From Draconibacterium orientale (GTDB lineage Bacteria; Bacteroidota; Bacteroidia; Bacteroidales; Prolixibacteraceae): a DNA stretch of 64,000 nt. A program made the position numbers and the translations under genes. The notes under the pieces were generated by a model, which searched no databases, was not told where the DNA came from, and saw only the letters and a list, made by a program, of their open reading frames with translations. Shown here piece by piece: positions 28,233 through 38,625 of this stretch (its first letter is position 1; every line of letters begins with the position of its first letter). Location: NCBI RefSeq assembly GCF_000626635.1, contig NZ_CP007451.1:4012501-4076500 (forward strand), in the 5' to 3' direction.

Positions 28233-28263
28233 CAAATGTAAAAATTAAAATTTATTATCAAAA
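28233..28263 (-). promoter_or_regulatory. Promoter of the ilv operon
   Basis: Minus strand: TTTTG (28263-28259), 18 bp, then TACATTTG (28240-28233), a full match to the Bacteroidota -33/-7 consensus TTTG and TAnnTTTG. Predicted start is near 28226, about 14 bases before the leader ATG. Confidence 0.75.
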
Positions 28264-28441
28264 CGAATTGAAATCAAAATCCATAAATATGAACGAAATT
28301 TAAAGATATTTGAAGAATTACTTCTGAATTGTAATTGTTTCGGTCACAAATCTATCAATTATTTCCAGGTATGATAGGTGTGTGTTTTGAATGATTTTAT
28401 TAATTTCAGGCTTTACAATAAACGCTAACATAGAACTAACA

Positions 28442-29908
28442 ATGAGCCTGCGGTACCATTCCATATGCCTTATCGGGGTACTTTTTTTATCCGCCTGTGT
28501 ATCAAAACCCAAAGGGGATATTCTGAAAAATAGTGATTCGGTAAAAATTTATCCCGATTACACCGAAGTAATAATTCCGGCCAATATTGCACCTCTGAAT
28601 TTTTTTGTGGAGCAAGAAGGAGATGCTTATTATTTGAATATTTTAGGTGAAAATGAAGGTAATTTATCCGTTTCTTCCCGTGACGGAGCATTTCGCCTTT
28701 CTGAGAAAAAATGGAAAAAGCTTCTTGACGAAAACCGTGACGCAAAAATCAGTTATCAAATATCGATTGAGAAAGATGGCAAATGGATTCAATTTCCAGA
28801 GTTCAGCAACACTGTTTCTTCCGAAAAAGTTGATCCGTTTTTGTATTACCGATTGTTGTATCCGGGGTACGAAAGCTGGACGGAGTTGAGTATTGTACAA
28901 CGAAGCCTCGAAAGTTTTAAAGAAAAAACCGTCATTCAAAATAATGTGGTGGGGCAAAATTGCGTTAACTGCCATGCTTTTAATAACCAGAATGCGGAAA
29001 ACTTTATGTTTCACATGCGCGGAAATTTGGGCGGAACTTATTTTGTTGAAAACGGAGATTTGAAAAAGGTAAACCTGAAAACCAAAGAAATGGAAAATGG
29101 GGCGGTGTATCCGCGCTGGCATCCGTCGGGAAAATATGTGGCGTATTCAGCCAATAAGGTGGTTCAGCAATTTCATTCGATGAAAAACAAAAAGATTGAG
29201 GTTTCGGATTTAAATTCTTCGCTGGTGCTATACGATATTGATAAAAATGAAATGATGCAGGTGCCGGTTGATCCGGAAACGCAATTTATGGATACTTATC
29301 CGGAGTGGTCGGCTGATGGAGAGTTTTTGTATTTCTGCCGCGCTGCTCAAATTGCCGAAAATTACGATTACCGGGATATTAAATATGATTTGTACCGTGT
29401 TGCTTTCGATCCGGAGCAGCGAAAATTTTCAGCACCAGAGTTGGTGTTCGACGCTGCAGGCATAGGAAAGAGTGTTTCCTTTCCGCGGATATCGCCGGCC
29501 GGAAATGTGTTGGTTTTTACCTTGCACGACTATGGAAACTTTTCGATTTGGCATAAAGAGGCCGATTTGTACTCGATTAACCTGGGAAATTTGCAGGTGA
29601 AGAGATGTGAAAATAACAGCGATTTTACCGAAAGTTACCACAGCTGGTCGGCCAATAGTAAATGGTTGGTATTTAGCAGCAAACGCGGAGATGGCTTAAC
29701 GGCTCGTCCGTATATTTCGTTTGTTGATGAAAACGGAATTACCAGCAAACCTTTTGTTCTGCCACAGCAAGATCCCCGGTTTTACAGGGAATTTGTAAAA
29801 ACATTTAATATTCCTGAATTTGCCATAAAAGACGTTGATCTTACTCCGGGCGAAATTCGCAAGGCTGCGGGAAAAGAAGCCATACAAGCCCAGTGGGCCA
29901 CTAACTAA
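28442..29908 (+). CDS. Lipoprotein with heme motif and WD40/TolB-like repeats
   Basis: Chosen start MSLRYHSICLIGVLFLSAC gives a lipoprotein signal with lipobox LSAC; upstream in-frame codons back to 28391 are unlikely to be translated. About 488 residues. A single c-type heme motif CVNCH lies near residue 175, followed by PD40-like blades (YPRWHPSGKYVAYS, YPEWSADGEFLYFC, SFPRISPAGNVLVFT, SWSANSKWLVFSSKR). It is directly followed by a DUF6057 gene, and I recall this pair as recurrent in Bacteroidota. Function unknown; likely an envelope redox or sensing protein. Confidence 0.85.
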   Translation: MSLRYHSICLIGVLFLSACVSKPKGDILKNSDSVKIYPDYTEVIIPANIAPLNFFVEQEGDAYYLNILGENEGNLSVSSRDGAFRLSEKKWKKLLDENRDAKISYQISIEKDGKWIQFPEFSNTVSSEKVDPFLYYRLLYPGYESWTELSIVQRSLESFKEKTVIQNNVVGQNCVNCHAFNNQNAENFMFHMRGNLGGTYFVENGDLKKVNLKTKEMENGAVYPRWHPSGKYVAYSANKVVQQFHSMKNKKIEVSDLNSSLVLYDIDKNEMMQVPVDPETQFMDTYPEWSADGEFLYFCRAAQIAENYDYRDIKYDLYRVAFDPEQRKFSAPELVFDAAGIGKSVSFPRISPAGNVLVFTLHDYGNFSIWHKEADLYSINLGNLQVKRCENNSDFTESYHSWSANSKWLVFSSKRGDGLTARPYISFVDENGITSKPFVLPQQDPRFYREFVKTFNIPEFAIKDVDLTPGEIRKAAGKEAIQAQWATN

Positions 29909-29918
29909 ATCTATTGAA

Positions 29919-31679
29919 ATGAATTCTGTTCTGCATAAAACCAATATAATAACCCGTTTTCTTCCTGCCGCGTTGCTGTTTCTGTTCGCAACAGTTTTTC
30001 TATACCGTTTTGCCGACTATATTTTCTTTTACCAGGAGAAGTCATCCCTGTTTCAAGTCTCTTTTGCTTACCTGAACCAACATCTCGACAAACCGGGGGG
30101 TTTCCTGGAATATCTGGGGCAGTTACAAATTGCATTTTATTATTATCCTTTGGCTGGTGCACTGATTGTGGGTTTCCAGCTATTATTAATTGTTTTGATA
30201 ATTTCGGAAATTGGCAAACAGTTAGGCGCTGAAAATTTTCTGTTTGTGCCATTCTTAGCGGGAGTTCTGCTTTTTTATCTGCAAACCAATTACCAGTATC
30301 AGGCCATAAACAACCTGGGGATTTTGGCTCAGCTGCTGCTCTTTTGGGGACTGATAAATAGTAAACCCAGGTATCAGTGGTGGGTGGTAATTCTGATTCC
30401 AGCTGTGTATTTTCTTTTTGGAAGCTTCTCTTTTCTGTTGCTAGGATTGTCAACACTTTACTTCCTATACCAAAAAAGTTGGATGAAACCAGCGTTAAGT
30501 TGGGTCAGTATTGCGGTTTTCTTTTGGATCGGGAACGAATTCTTGTTTTTTTATACCACCGATTCGCTTCTGGTATTTCCGTTTTCGGTTATCGCTATCG
30601 GGGGGCAGCTTGTACTGTTTGGATTGACGGCTTTGATATTGCTGTTTATTCCAGTGTTTGCAAAAATCAGGATTAAAGCAATCGAGCGGATAAAAATCAA
30701 GAACATAAAATTGGCCGGACTGTCTCCATATTTGATTTTGGTTTTGCTGGTAATTGCTGCTTTTCAGCATATTGATGAAAAGAGTAAACACTATTTTCAC
30801 GCCGAAAAATTATTTTACGAGCAAAAATATGATGAGCTGATTCGTTATAATTTTAACGAGCCCACCAACAACAAACTAACGCTGTTTTTAAATAATGTGG
30901 CTTTGGCCGAAACCGGACGTTTGGCCGATTCGTTTTTTAAATTCAGGCAAAGCAGCGATGGTAGTACGCTGTTTTTAAAGTGGCAAAATATAGGTCAGTA
31001 TTTACAGTTTGGTGGTTATTATTATTATGCCATTGGCGTTATAAACGAAGCGCAACGCTGGGCATATGAATACACGGTAATTTATGGCTATACCCCTGAA
31101 ACGCTAAAAATGCTGATTAAAACCGAGCTGATTAAAGGAAATTACCGAACAGCAGTAAAATACATCTCGATTCTTGGCAAATCGTTGTTTTACAGGGATG
31201 ATGCGCGCCAATTCAGGAAGTTTCTGAACAATGATGCTGCCGTTTTGAGCGACGACGAATTGGGGAAAAAGAAGCAACTAGATACCAAACTCGATTTTTT
31301 TGTAAAAAGCGATACGCCCTGGTTAAACCTGCTGCCTGTTTTAGAGGCCGACTCGAATAACCCGGTTGCATTGCAATATGAACTGTCGTGGCTGATGCTT
31401 CAGAAAGACATGAAAGGAATCGTAAACTTGCTTCCGGCGATGGAAAATGCGGGTTTGAAAGAGATTCCTAAAAATGTTGAAGAAGCTGTGGTTACCTATA
31501 AATTAATGCGGGTAGGAGAGATGCCCGGGCTAACGAAGCTACAAATTGATTCCAAAACCGAACAGCGTTTTCAACGGTATTACCAGCTATATCAGCAAAA
31601 CCAGGCGAGCAAACGTAAAGCACAAATTGCGCTGCGTGATTTTGCTGATACGTACTGGTATTATGTTTTTTTCAATTAA
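29919..31679 (+). CDS. DUF6057 family membrane protein
   Basis: 586-residue protein. The first ~290 residues contain about eight to ten membrane helices; the rest is soluble and helical with TPR-like character (AEKLFYEQKYDELIRYNF). The start at 29919 lies 10 bp after the heme lipoprotein stop; the frame is open further upstream, but that part overlaps the previous gene. Clearly co-transcribed with it. No enzymatic motif seen. Confidence 0.85.
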   Translation: MNSVLHKTNIITRFLPAALLFLFATVFLYRFADYIFFYQEKSSLFQVSFAYLNQHLDKPGGFLEYLGQLQIAFYYYPLAGALIVGFQLLLIVLIISEIGKQLGAENFLFVPFLAGVLLFYLQTNYQYQAINNLGILAQLLLFWGLINSKPRYQWWVVILIPAVYFLFGSFSFLLLGLSTLYFLYQKSWMKPALSWVSIAVFFWIGNEFLFFYTTDSLLVFPFSVIAIGGQLVLFGLTALILLFIPVFAKIRIKAIERIKIKNIKLAGLSPYLILVLLVIAAFQHIDEKSKHYFHAEKLFYEQKYDELIRYNFNEPTNNKLTLFLNNVALAETGRLADSFFKFRQSSDGSTLFLKWQNIGQYLQFGGYYYYAIGVINEAQRWAYEYTVIYGYTPETLKMLIKTELIKGNYRTAVKYISILGKSLFYRDDARQFRKFLNNDAAVLSDDELGKKKQLDTKLDFFVKSDTPWLNLLPVLEADSNNPVALQYELSWLMLQKDMKGIVNLLPAMENAGLKEIPKNVEEAVVTYKLMRVGEMPGLTKLQIDSKTEQRFQRYYQLYQQNQASKRKAQIALRDFADTYWYYVFFN

Positions 31680-31717
31680 CGGTTTTCCTCACTTTTTTTG
31701 TTGATTTCTAATTGAAA

Positions 31718-32914
31718 TTATCTCGATTTTAAGTGTTCGTCGTTGTTTTTAAATAACAACATAAATGCAACAACAAGTACCACCGAGCTTAGGGTGGTTA
31801 TTCCCCAAATGGCATTCCAGTTATAACCTGCATCGCTTTTAAAGTTGGCTATCAATTCGCTGCAAATAAAGTTGCCAACCAAAAGGCCGGCACCAAATGT
31901 TACCAGGAAAATAAAACCCTGTGCCTGCGATTTTAATTCGGCAGGAGCTTTTTTATCGATATAAATCTGGCCGCCAACATAAAAGAAGCCAAAGATTAAC
32001 CCGTGAATCAAAATTCCGATAAAATACATCCAGCTTTGGTTGATAACACCACCGGCATAAAATGAAAAGTAGCGAATGGTTAAAGCAATCAGACCAAAGA
32101 TCATTACTTTGCGTAAGCCCAGCTTTTTAATGGCCAGCGGAACCAGGAGTAAAAATCCCATTTCGGCCAACACGCCCCAGTTCATGGTTATCGAAATGTA
32201 TTTGGTATTGATGTTTAAAAGGAACTCAGAAAAAAATGAGTAATACATGGCAAAGGGAATCATCGAGAGGAAAGAGAAGGCAATAAAAATGGCAAAATTT
32301 TTATCGCGCATTAGCTCAACTGTTCGCAAACCAAAAGCATCAATTAACGAACCTTTTTGCCCTTTGGCCGGAGGTGGTGTATTTGGCAAGGTAAGGTTTA
32401 CGAATACGGCAACGATACTTACTGCGGCACCGCAATAAAAAGGAATATTCGTTCCGTCGAAATCAAAGCCCAGGAAGCGAATAAAAATAACACTGAAAAT
32501 ACCGGATGCCACCCAGCCTATGGAGCCAAACACCCTTATTTTTGGAAATTGTTCGGATGGAATGTGCGCCATTGCAATAGAACTGGTTAAACTCCAGCTG
32601 GGCATGTAACCCAACATGGCAATCAGCAGAAAAATAAAGAGCAAATCGGGTTGATTTGTAGTTCCGGCAAGCAACAACATAACAGCATTCAGCAAATTTA
32701 ACGAGGCCAACACTTTTTGTCCCGGGAAAAAACGATCAGCCAGCATGCCAATTACCGGCGAAACGATACAGCCAATAGCCATTGAACTTAAAATCATCGA
32801 TTTTTCGAAACTGCTAACATCGAGGTTGGTTAAATAAGCAGCCAAAGGAACCCACCAAACAGCATACATCATGTATTGGAGGAGCATCATCAGCGACAGT
32901 TTTAGTTTAATCAT
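31718..32914 (-). CDS. MFS permease of the nucleoside:proton symporter type
   Basis: 398-residue, 12-helix transporter. The opening MIKLKLSLMMLLQYMMYAVWWVPLAAYL and the PSWSLTSSIAMAHI and RVFGSIGWVASG segments resemble NupG/XapB-type nucleoside permeases common in Bacteroidota, where relatives are also annotated for sugars. The upstream 249 bp (32915-33163) contain no gene, only the susD terminator. Confidence 0.85.
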   Translation of the reverse strand: MIKLKLSLMMLLQYMMYAVWWVPLAAYLTNLDVSSFEKSMILSSMAIGCIVSPVIGMLADRFFPGQKVLASLNLLNAVMLLLAGTTNQPDLLFIFLLIAMLGYMPSWSLTSSIAMAHIPSEQFPKIRVFGSIGWVASGIFSVIFIRFLGFDFDGTNIPFYCGAAVSIVAVFVNLTLPNTPPPAKGQKGSLIDAFGLRTVELMRDKNFAIFIAFSFLSMIPFAMYYSFFSEFLLNINTKYISITMNWGVLAEMGFLLLVPLAIKKLGLRKVMIFGLIALTIRYFSFYAGGVINQSWMYFIGILIHGLIFGFFYVGGQIYIDKKAPAELKSQAQGFIFLVTFGAGLLVGNFICSELIANFKSDAGYNWNAIWGITTLSSVVLVVAFMLLFKNNDEHLKSR

Positions 32915-33111
32915 TACAATAGGATTTTAGGCAATGGGCAAATGCCACTGCATAGGTTTTAGCAATATTATTAATTTGAGAACCGTTAACCTTTTCAGGT
33001 TCAGATAAGTTTTATTGAATGTTTGGTAAAATTCAGCTTGTATTTATTTATGTTCAGTTACTGAACTTTGTCTTTCTTATTGTGAAAAATACTGAAAGAA
33101 CAGGTAGATAT

Positions 33112-33140
33112 AAAAAGACCGGCAAACTGAGCCGGTCTTT
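33112..33140 (-). terminator. Terminator of the susC-susD operon
   Basis: Minus strand stem AAAGACCGGC/GCCGGTCTTT with a 7-base loop followed by T's, 24 bp after the susD stop. Confidence 0.9.
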
Positions 33141-33163
33141 TATATACTAACTAAACTAAACGA

Positions 33164-35040
33164 CTAGTTGTAACCGGGATTCTGTTTCAACTGTGGAGCT
33201 TTGTTTATTTCCGTACGTGAAATAGGTAACCAGTAGTTGGCATCCTTCCACGCTCTTACATCAGCATCTGATGAAGTGTCGTAGAACCATTCGTGGCTAC
33301 CATCTTCGTAATGGTAGATTTTCATCGGGTGAACAGTTTTGATCACGTCTTCTGCTATCATCCATTTACGAATCATATACCAGCGGTCGCCTTCTCCGAA
33401 GAATTCAACCATTCTCTCGTGGCGGACCCATTCTCTGGCTTCCGCCTGGTCAGTTGTCATTTTATCAGGTAGTCCTGCACGGTTACGAATCATATTCAGT
33501 GCTTCCATACCTTTTTCAACTTCGTTCAACTCAATACAAGCTTCGGCATAGTCTAATACTACCTCGGCGTATCGCATTTCAATCCAGGCATTTTCGTTGT
33601 TAAAGTATTGCCCAACGGTTGCCGGATCCTGGTATTTTTTTATGTAATAACCGTTTTTAGTACCGTTCCATGCTTCAATTGGACCCTGGCGGGTATCAAC
33701 TCCTGATGCTTTTGTGCTACCATCGGCTGCAATATAATAACCGGTTTGAACACGATTCTCGGGGTCGAAAGCTACTGCATCTGTTGGACGCTCGATCCAC
33801 GGTGCACCATCAAAAAGAACGGTTGCATAAAAGCGAGGTTCTCTTCCAACGTATGGATTGATTTCCGGATCAGCTGCTAATTCTGCAGCTGTAGCTTCGC
33901 GTACTTCTTCGTCTCCCGGATTGTATTTATCCCAAACGAAAGGACTACCATCGGCCATTTCAAATTCGCGAACAGCGAGTTCGTTCGGACCATTGTTTCC
34001 CCAGTTGTGGTACCCATTTGGGCCCCACCATCTGTTTTGTGTGGTTGTATTTCCTTGCGATTGCAGGTGTTGCACACCCCAGATCGCTTCATCATCCCAT
34101 TCTCCTTTTTGTGTAAAAAATGTTAAAGAAGTTTTTCAGAATAAGCTTCAACATCTGCTTCGGTTAATGGAGACGGAGGATCGTCGGTTCCACCGGTTAA
34201 TGAGTAATCTCCATGCATTCCGTCCATGATTTCTTTGGCTATGGTTTGCGCTTGAGTCAGTAATGACTCTCTGCTGTGCGACTGGAACGAAACCAGCGGA
34301 TCATTAGAATAGGCACCGTGCATTAATTCTCCGGTACTCCAGCTTAAAATTCGTGATTTTAATGCTGCAGCTGCACCTTTTGTGGCACGTCCCTGTTCCA
34401 TTTCGTCTTTGGTTGGAAGTCCGGCAATTGCCTTGTCAAGGTCGGCGATAATAAAATCAAGTGTTTCATCTAACGAAGACCTGTTAATAGATAAGAAATC
34501 TTCACCTAGTTCAAATGGCTCGTTAACCAGTACCAAACCACCGTAAGAGCGCATTAAGTTTACATAGTCGAAAGCACGGATAAAATAAGCTTCGGCTATA
34601 TATGTAGCCAGTAGTGCTTCTTCTCCGGAATTCTCGGTAGGCACGTTTTGTGCATTTGCAAGAAATACGTTTACGTTTTTAATATTGCTGTATAAGTTCC
34701 ACGTAATCCAGTTAAAACGCCAGTTTCCAAAGTGTCCTAATTCGTCGGGGCTCATAATCCCTTTCAGAAACGGATAGCCGCTCGGACGGTGTATGCACAG
34801 TAGCTCGTCAGTAGCTCCGGCCAGAAGGTCTTCCCTTAACCCCAATAACATATTGTTATCAACGCCAATATAGTCATAACATCTGCCCAAATATGCTTTT
34901 GTTAGGTTTAAGTCTTCAAAAACAGATTCCTCGTTAAAAGCATCAACCGCTTTTTGGTCGAGAATATCGTCGCATGATGTTGTTGCAATAATCAGCGTCA
35001 ACACCAGTATCGAACCTAATATTTTTTTCATATTCTTCAT
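33164..35040 (-). pseudogene. SusD/RagB-family glycan-binding lipoprotein, frameshifted
   Basis: Surface lipoprotein partner of SusC. The N-terminal frame (35040-34123) has a lipoprotein signal (LGSILVLTLIIATTSC) and the SusD helical repeats; the C-terminal frame (to 33164) has the conserved AWIEMRYAEVVLDYAEACIE and the terminal LKQNPGYN. The frames join if one base is added between 34123 and 34136, most simply in the T5 run at 34132-34136; reading then continues into FTQKGEWDDEAIW, as expected for SusD. The Met at 34075 is an internal residue, not a start. Joined length about 625 residues, normal. Sequencing error or real inactivation cannot be separated here. Confidence 0.9.
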
Positions 35041-35060
35041 TTTTCAAAATTCATTAATTA

Positions 35061-38000
35061 CTAAAATGTAACTTTAACACCAAGCGCCAGCGTTCTTACG
35101 GCCGGGTAGTTCATAGGAGCTCCAATTTCCGGATCGAAATTTTTCTGAGCAGCATAAATCAGGAACAGGTTGTTTCCTGCAAAATATACCTGAGCTCTTG
35201 AAATTCCCAGGTCGCCAAATACCTCGTTAGGTATGGTATAGGTGAGAACGGCATTTTTTAAACGGCAATAAGCCATGTTGTCCAGGTGGTATGTACTCAT
35301 ATTGTTATCAAACGACCAGTATAAGTCATCGCGGTTGTAGGCTCTTGCTACATCGGTATTGGTGTTTTCAGGTGTCCAGCGATCGTCGAAACTCCACTGG
35401 AAGTAGTTACCTGCTTCACCACGACGTCCGTCAGCAATGTTCATACGGTAATATTTGCCCTGGCCTTGTGCCAGTAACGAAAGGTGCCAGTTTTTGTAGT
35501 CTAAGTCGATAGATAAACCGTAAGTAACTTCCGGCATATCGGTTTGATCAACAAGGATTTTGTCGTCGCTGGTAATCGATCCGTCGCCATCTACATCGCG
35601 GAAAATAACATCTCCAGGTTTGGCGTTGTCCCAGGAAGGATATCCGTCAACAGCTGCCTGATCGGCAAAAATACCAATGGCATCGTACATTAACCAGGCT
35701 CCGTAAGGGTGTCCGGTGCGTTGTTGCCAGGGCTCTGCTCTTTCCGGCTCGTCCATAAATACCACTTCGTTGTGGTTGTACGAGAACTGGCCGGTAAGGT
35801 CGAGACGAAGATCGGAAGTAATATTCTTGTGGTATCCGGCTTCCAGCTCAAAACCACGGTTATCAACTTCTGCAATATTCTCATCAGGTAATGCCAATCC
35901 TGTAAATTGTGGTACTGAAGCATCTCTTGAAGCTAAAATATCAGAACGTTTGCTGTAGAAAACATCAGCATCGAACGAGAATAAGTTATCAAGAATTTGC
36001 GATTCGAAACCAATGTTGTAAGTCGTTTGTTTTTCCCAGGTAATATTTGGGTTTGCCACACCATCTTGTTGTACAACGGTTTCAACCTGTTTTCCTGATC
36101 CCATGGTTAAACCGGTTCCCAGAATGTATTTATTCATGAACTGGAAAGGATCACCCGGGTCCATACCCATTTTACCATACGATGCCTTCAGTTTGAAGTA
36201 GTTGATGGCAGATAAATTATTTTGCCAGAAACTTTCTTCCGAAGCTCTCCATCCCAGCATTAAACCAGGGAAATTACCCCAACGGCTGTCAGGAGGGAAT
36301 TTTAACGAACCATCGCGACGGAACAGTGCTTCAACCAGGTATTTTCCTGCATAACTATAGTTGGCACGACCAATGATTGATTTGCGCGCATAAATCCAAC
36401 TCCAGCCCCAGTTATCTTTATCGGTATCGGAACCTGCATCGATAGTTTGAACAACGTCTGAAATGTAATATTTGCGGAATGCTCCCATTTCATTTCGGCT
36501 TTGGTCAATCTGTTCATAGGCACCGAAAATTGAGAATGAATGTTCACCAAAATCACGTGCATAGTTGAAATTGAAGTTGGCTAATTTTCGAATCTTCCTT
36601 TGGTAGGTTTCAGCAAGTTCTGGAGAAGAGTATCCACGTTTAGCAGGAGTTAAATCCATATCGATGATATATCCCTCTGAATCATAGGTTGCTGAATCTT
36701 CGTTTTCAGTGTATAGTGTCCATGGTTTACGGAATTCTTTTCTATACCAGTTTGATACATCGTAAGAATAATATCCGCTAAGCGTTAAACCTTTAATCGA
36801 TGGCGGTGCAATTGTTGCCTTAAAAGTTAACTGGTTGATGTAGTCTTTCTGATCGTCGTAACCACCTTCGAAAGTTGAAGTAACAACAGGGTTGTCACCG
36901 TATTCAATATCCGGGCCGGGTAATCCGTTTGGCCAGAACGACCAACGGGTAGGCAGCAAACGGGTTGATTGACCATAAATATCGCCTGCACCTTTAGTTG
37001 GGTACATTTTGTTATTCAGGAAACCTGCATAATCAATCGAGGTGGTTAACCAATCGGTAATAGGAAGTTCCAGTTTTGCACGCAAATTATATTGCTTGTA
37101 ATTGGTTGATTCCTGCTCGTATATTGCTTCTTCGTTTTTATAACCCAACGATACGTAGTAATACATTCCGTTACTTCCACCGTCGATACTGAAATTGTGT
37201 TTGCTGGTGGTGGTCCAGTTAGATACAAGGTCGCCAACCCAGTCGCTATTCGGGTGTTTCCAGGGGTCTCTGCCGCTGTAAAACAAGGCGATATCTTCAT
37301 CAGAATACGTACGCTCTTTGTTTTCGTAGTCCTGGTATTCACTCAACATTGTGGCATAGTCGCCAGCGTTGGTTACTTCAGGAAGAATAGTTGGAGACAT
37401 AAAACCCTGATAGAACTGGTAGTTCATTCTTGGTTTTCCTGATTTTCCCCGTTTGGTAGTTACCAGAATAACACCGTTTGCTGCCGATGATCCGTAAATG
37501 GCAGCCGATGCATCTTTCAGTACCGATACACTTTCAATGTCAACAGGGTCAACATCGCCCAGCGAACGGCCAGGAATTCCATCAATAACCACAAGCGGAG
37601 CTGTAAGCTCAGGATTGTCGTTTCGGTCTCCTAAAGTGGTACGTCCACGCACAAGAATAGTAGCGTTACTCTGTCCCGGCTCGCCGGTTGTTTGAATACC
37701 GGTAACACCACTCATGCGGCCCGAAAGGGTGTTGGTAACGTCGGCAGCAGGAATAGCTTCAATTTGCTCTCCGCTAACGGTTGCAACCGAACCTACTACA
37801 TTGGCTTTTTTCTGCGAAGCGTAACCTACGGCAATAACTTCTTCCAAACCGATTGCTTCAGCCTCGAGAGTAATGTCGATGATTGCTTTGTTGCCAATGT
37901 TTACTTCCTGTGTTCTCATTCCTACGAATGAAAAAACCAGCACTTTGGCATCTTCAGGAATACCGGTTAAATTGTACTTACCGTCAACATTGGTTACAAT

Positions 38001-38519
38001 ACCTACGGTTGTTCCTTTAACGATTACCGATACGCCCGGAAGAGGCATGCCTTCTTCGTCGACTACAGTACCCGAAATGGATTTTTCCTGCTGACTGGCG
38101 GAGCTGACAGCAGATGTTTCCTTACTTGCTTCCGGATAAACAATAACTTGTCGGTCAATAACCTGGTAAGCGAGATGGTGTTGTGGTAAAATTTCATTTA
38201 AAATTTCTTCAACACGCGCATCTTCAGTCGTTACCGACACTTTTTGATTGTCGTTTACAACGTCGTTGTTGTAAACAAACTTGAACTCGCTTTGATCAGC
38301 GATGGTTTGAAATACTTCTTTCAGGCTGGCCTTTTTCATTTTTAAATCGAACTTAACCGATTCAGAATACGTGCTGGCCTGTACACTAACAACTATCGCC
38401 AGTAACAATGCCATGGTGACACCGGCTACGCGACGAAATTTTGTTAGCCATCCCGATGAACAGGAAAGCTTAGCATTAATGCATTTTTCCATACAATAAT
38501 AGTTTAGTTTGTTAAACAA
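35061..38519 (-). CDS. SusC/RagA-family TonB-linked outer-membrane transporter with STN domain
   Basis: Glycan importer barrel, up to 1152 residues (translation may start at the Met at 38492). In order: signal sequence, STN domain (about 55-125, DLKMKKASLKEVFQTIADQSEFKFVY region), carboxypeptidase-like domain (ISGTVVDEEGMPLPGVSVIVKG), plug (SVSVLKDASAAIYGS) and a long barrel. The STN domain is the part that signals to a FecR-type anti-sigma, and such a protein is encoded next door. Forms a pair with the susD gene 20 bp downstream. Confidence 0.95.
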   Translation of the reverse strand: MFNKLNYYCMEKCINAKLSCSSGWLTKFRRVAGVTMALLLAIVVSVQASTYSESVKFDLKMKKASLKEVFQTIADQSEFKFVYNNDVVNDNQKVSVTTEDARVEEILNEILPQHHLAYQVIDRQVIVYPEASKETSAVSSASQQEKSISGTVVDEEGMPLPGVSVIVKGTTVGIVTNVDGKYNLTGIPEDAKVLVFSFVGMRTQEVNIGNKAIIDITLEAEAIGLEEVIAVGYASQKKANVVGSVATVSGEQIEAIPAADVTNTLSGRMSGVTGIQTTGEPGQSNATILVRGRTTLGDRNDNPELTAPLVVIDGIPGRSLGDVDPVDIESVSVLKDASAAIYGSSAANGVILVTTKRGKSGKPRMNYQFYQGFMSPTILPEVTNAGDYATMLSEYQDYENKERTYSDEDIALFYSGRDPWKHPNSDWVGDLVSNWTTTSKHNFSIDGGSNGMYYYVSLGYKNEEAIYEQESTNYKQYNLRAKLELPITDWLTTSIDYAGFLNNKMYPTKGAGDIYGQSTRLLPTRWSFWPNGLPGPDIEYGDNPVVTSTFEGGYDDQKDYINQLTFKATIAPPSIKGLTLSGYYSYDVSNWYRKEFRKPWTLYTENEDSATYDSEGYIIDMDLTPAKRGYSSPELAETYQRKIRKLANFNFNYARDFGEHSFSIFGAYEQIDQSRNEMGAFRKYYISDVVQTIDAGSDTDKDNWGWSWIYARKSIIGRANYSYAGKYLVEALFRRDGSLKFPPDSRWGNFPGLMLGWRASEESFWQNNLSAINYFKLKASYGKMGMDPGDPFQFMNKYILGTGLTMGSGKQVETVVQQDGVANPNITWEKQTTYNIGFESQILDNLFSFDADVFYSKRSDILASRDASVPQFTGLALPDENIAEVDNRGFELEAGYHKNITSDLRLDLTGQFSYNHNEVVFMDEPERAEPWQQRTGHPYGAWLMYDAIGIFADQAAVDGYPSWDNAKPGDVIFRDVDGDGSITSDDKILVDQTDMPEVTYGLSIDLDYKNWHLSLLAQGQGKYYRMNIADGRRGEAGNYFQWSFDDRWTPENTNTDVARAYNRDDLYWSFDNNMSTYHLDNMAYCRLKNAVLTYTIPNEVFGDLGISRAQVYFAGNNLFLIYAAQKNFDPEIGAPMNYPAVRTLALGVKVTF

Positions 38520-38625
38520 TAAAATTTAGTTCATTTAAATCTCCCTTGTAAAGAGTTGATCAGACTCACCGGAAGATTTTCAGTTTTGTTCTTAATTCAT
38601 CATTTCAATCGTGTCTTGTTTTATT

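Noticed and set aside
29835-29918. Longer N-terminus for the DUF6057 protein
   Set aside because: That stretch overlaps the end of the upstream lipoprotein gene in another frame; the Met at 29919 starts directly before the first membrane helix.
33877-34095. Apparent start codons at 34075 and 34095 for separate genes
   Set aside because: The 34075 frame is the SusD C-terminal half continuing upstream in frame to the break; the 34095 frame is an out-of-phase shadow.
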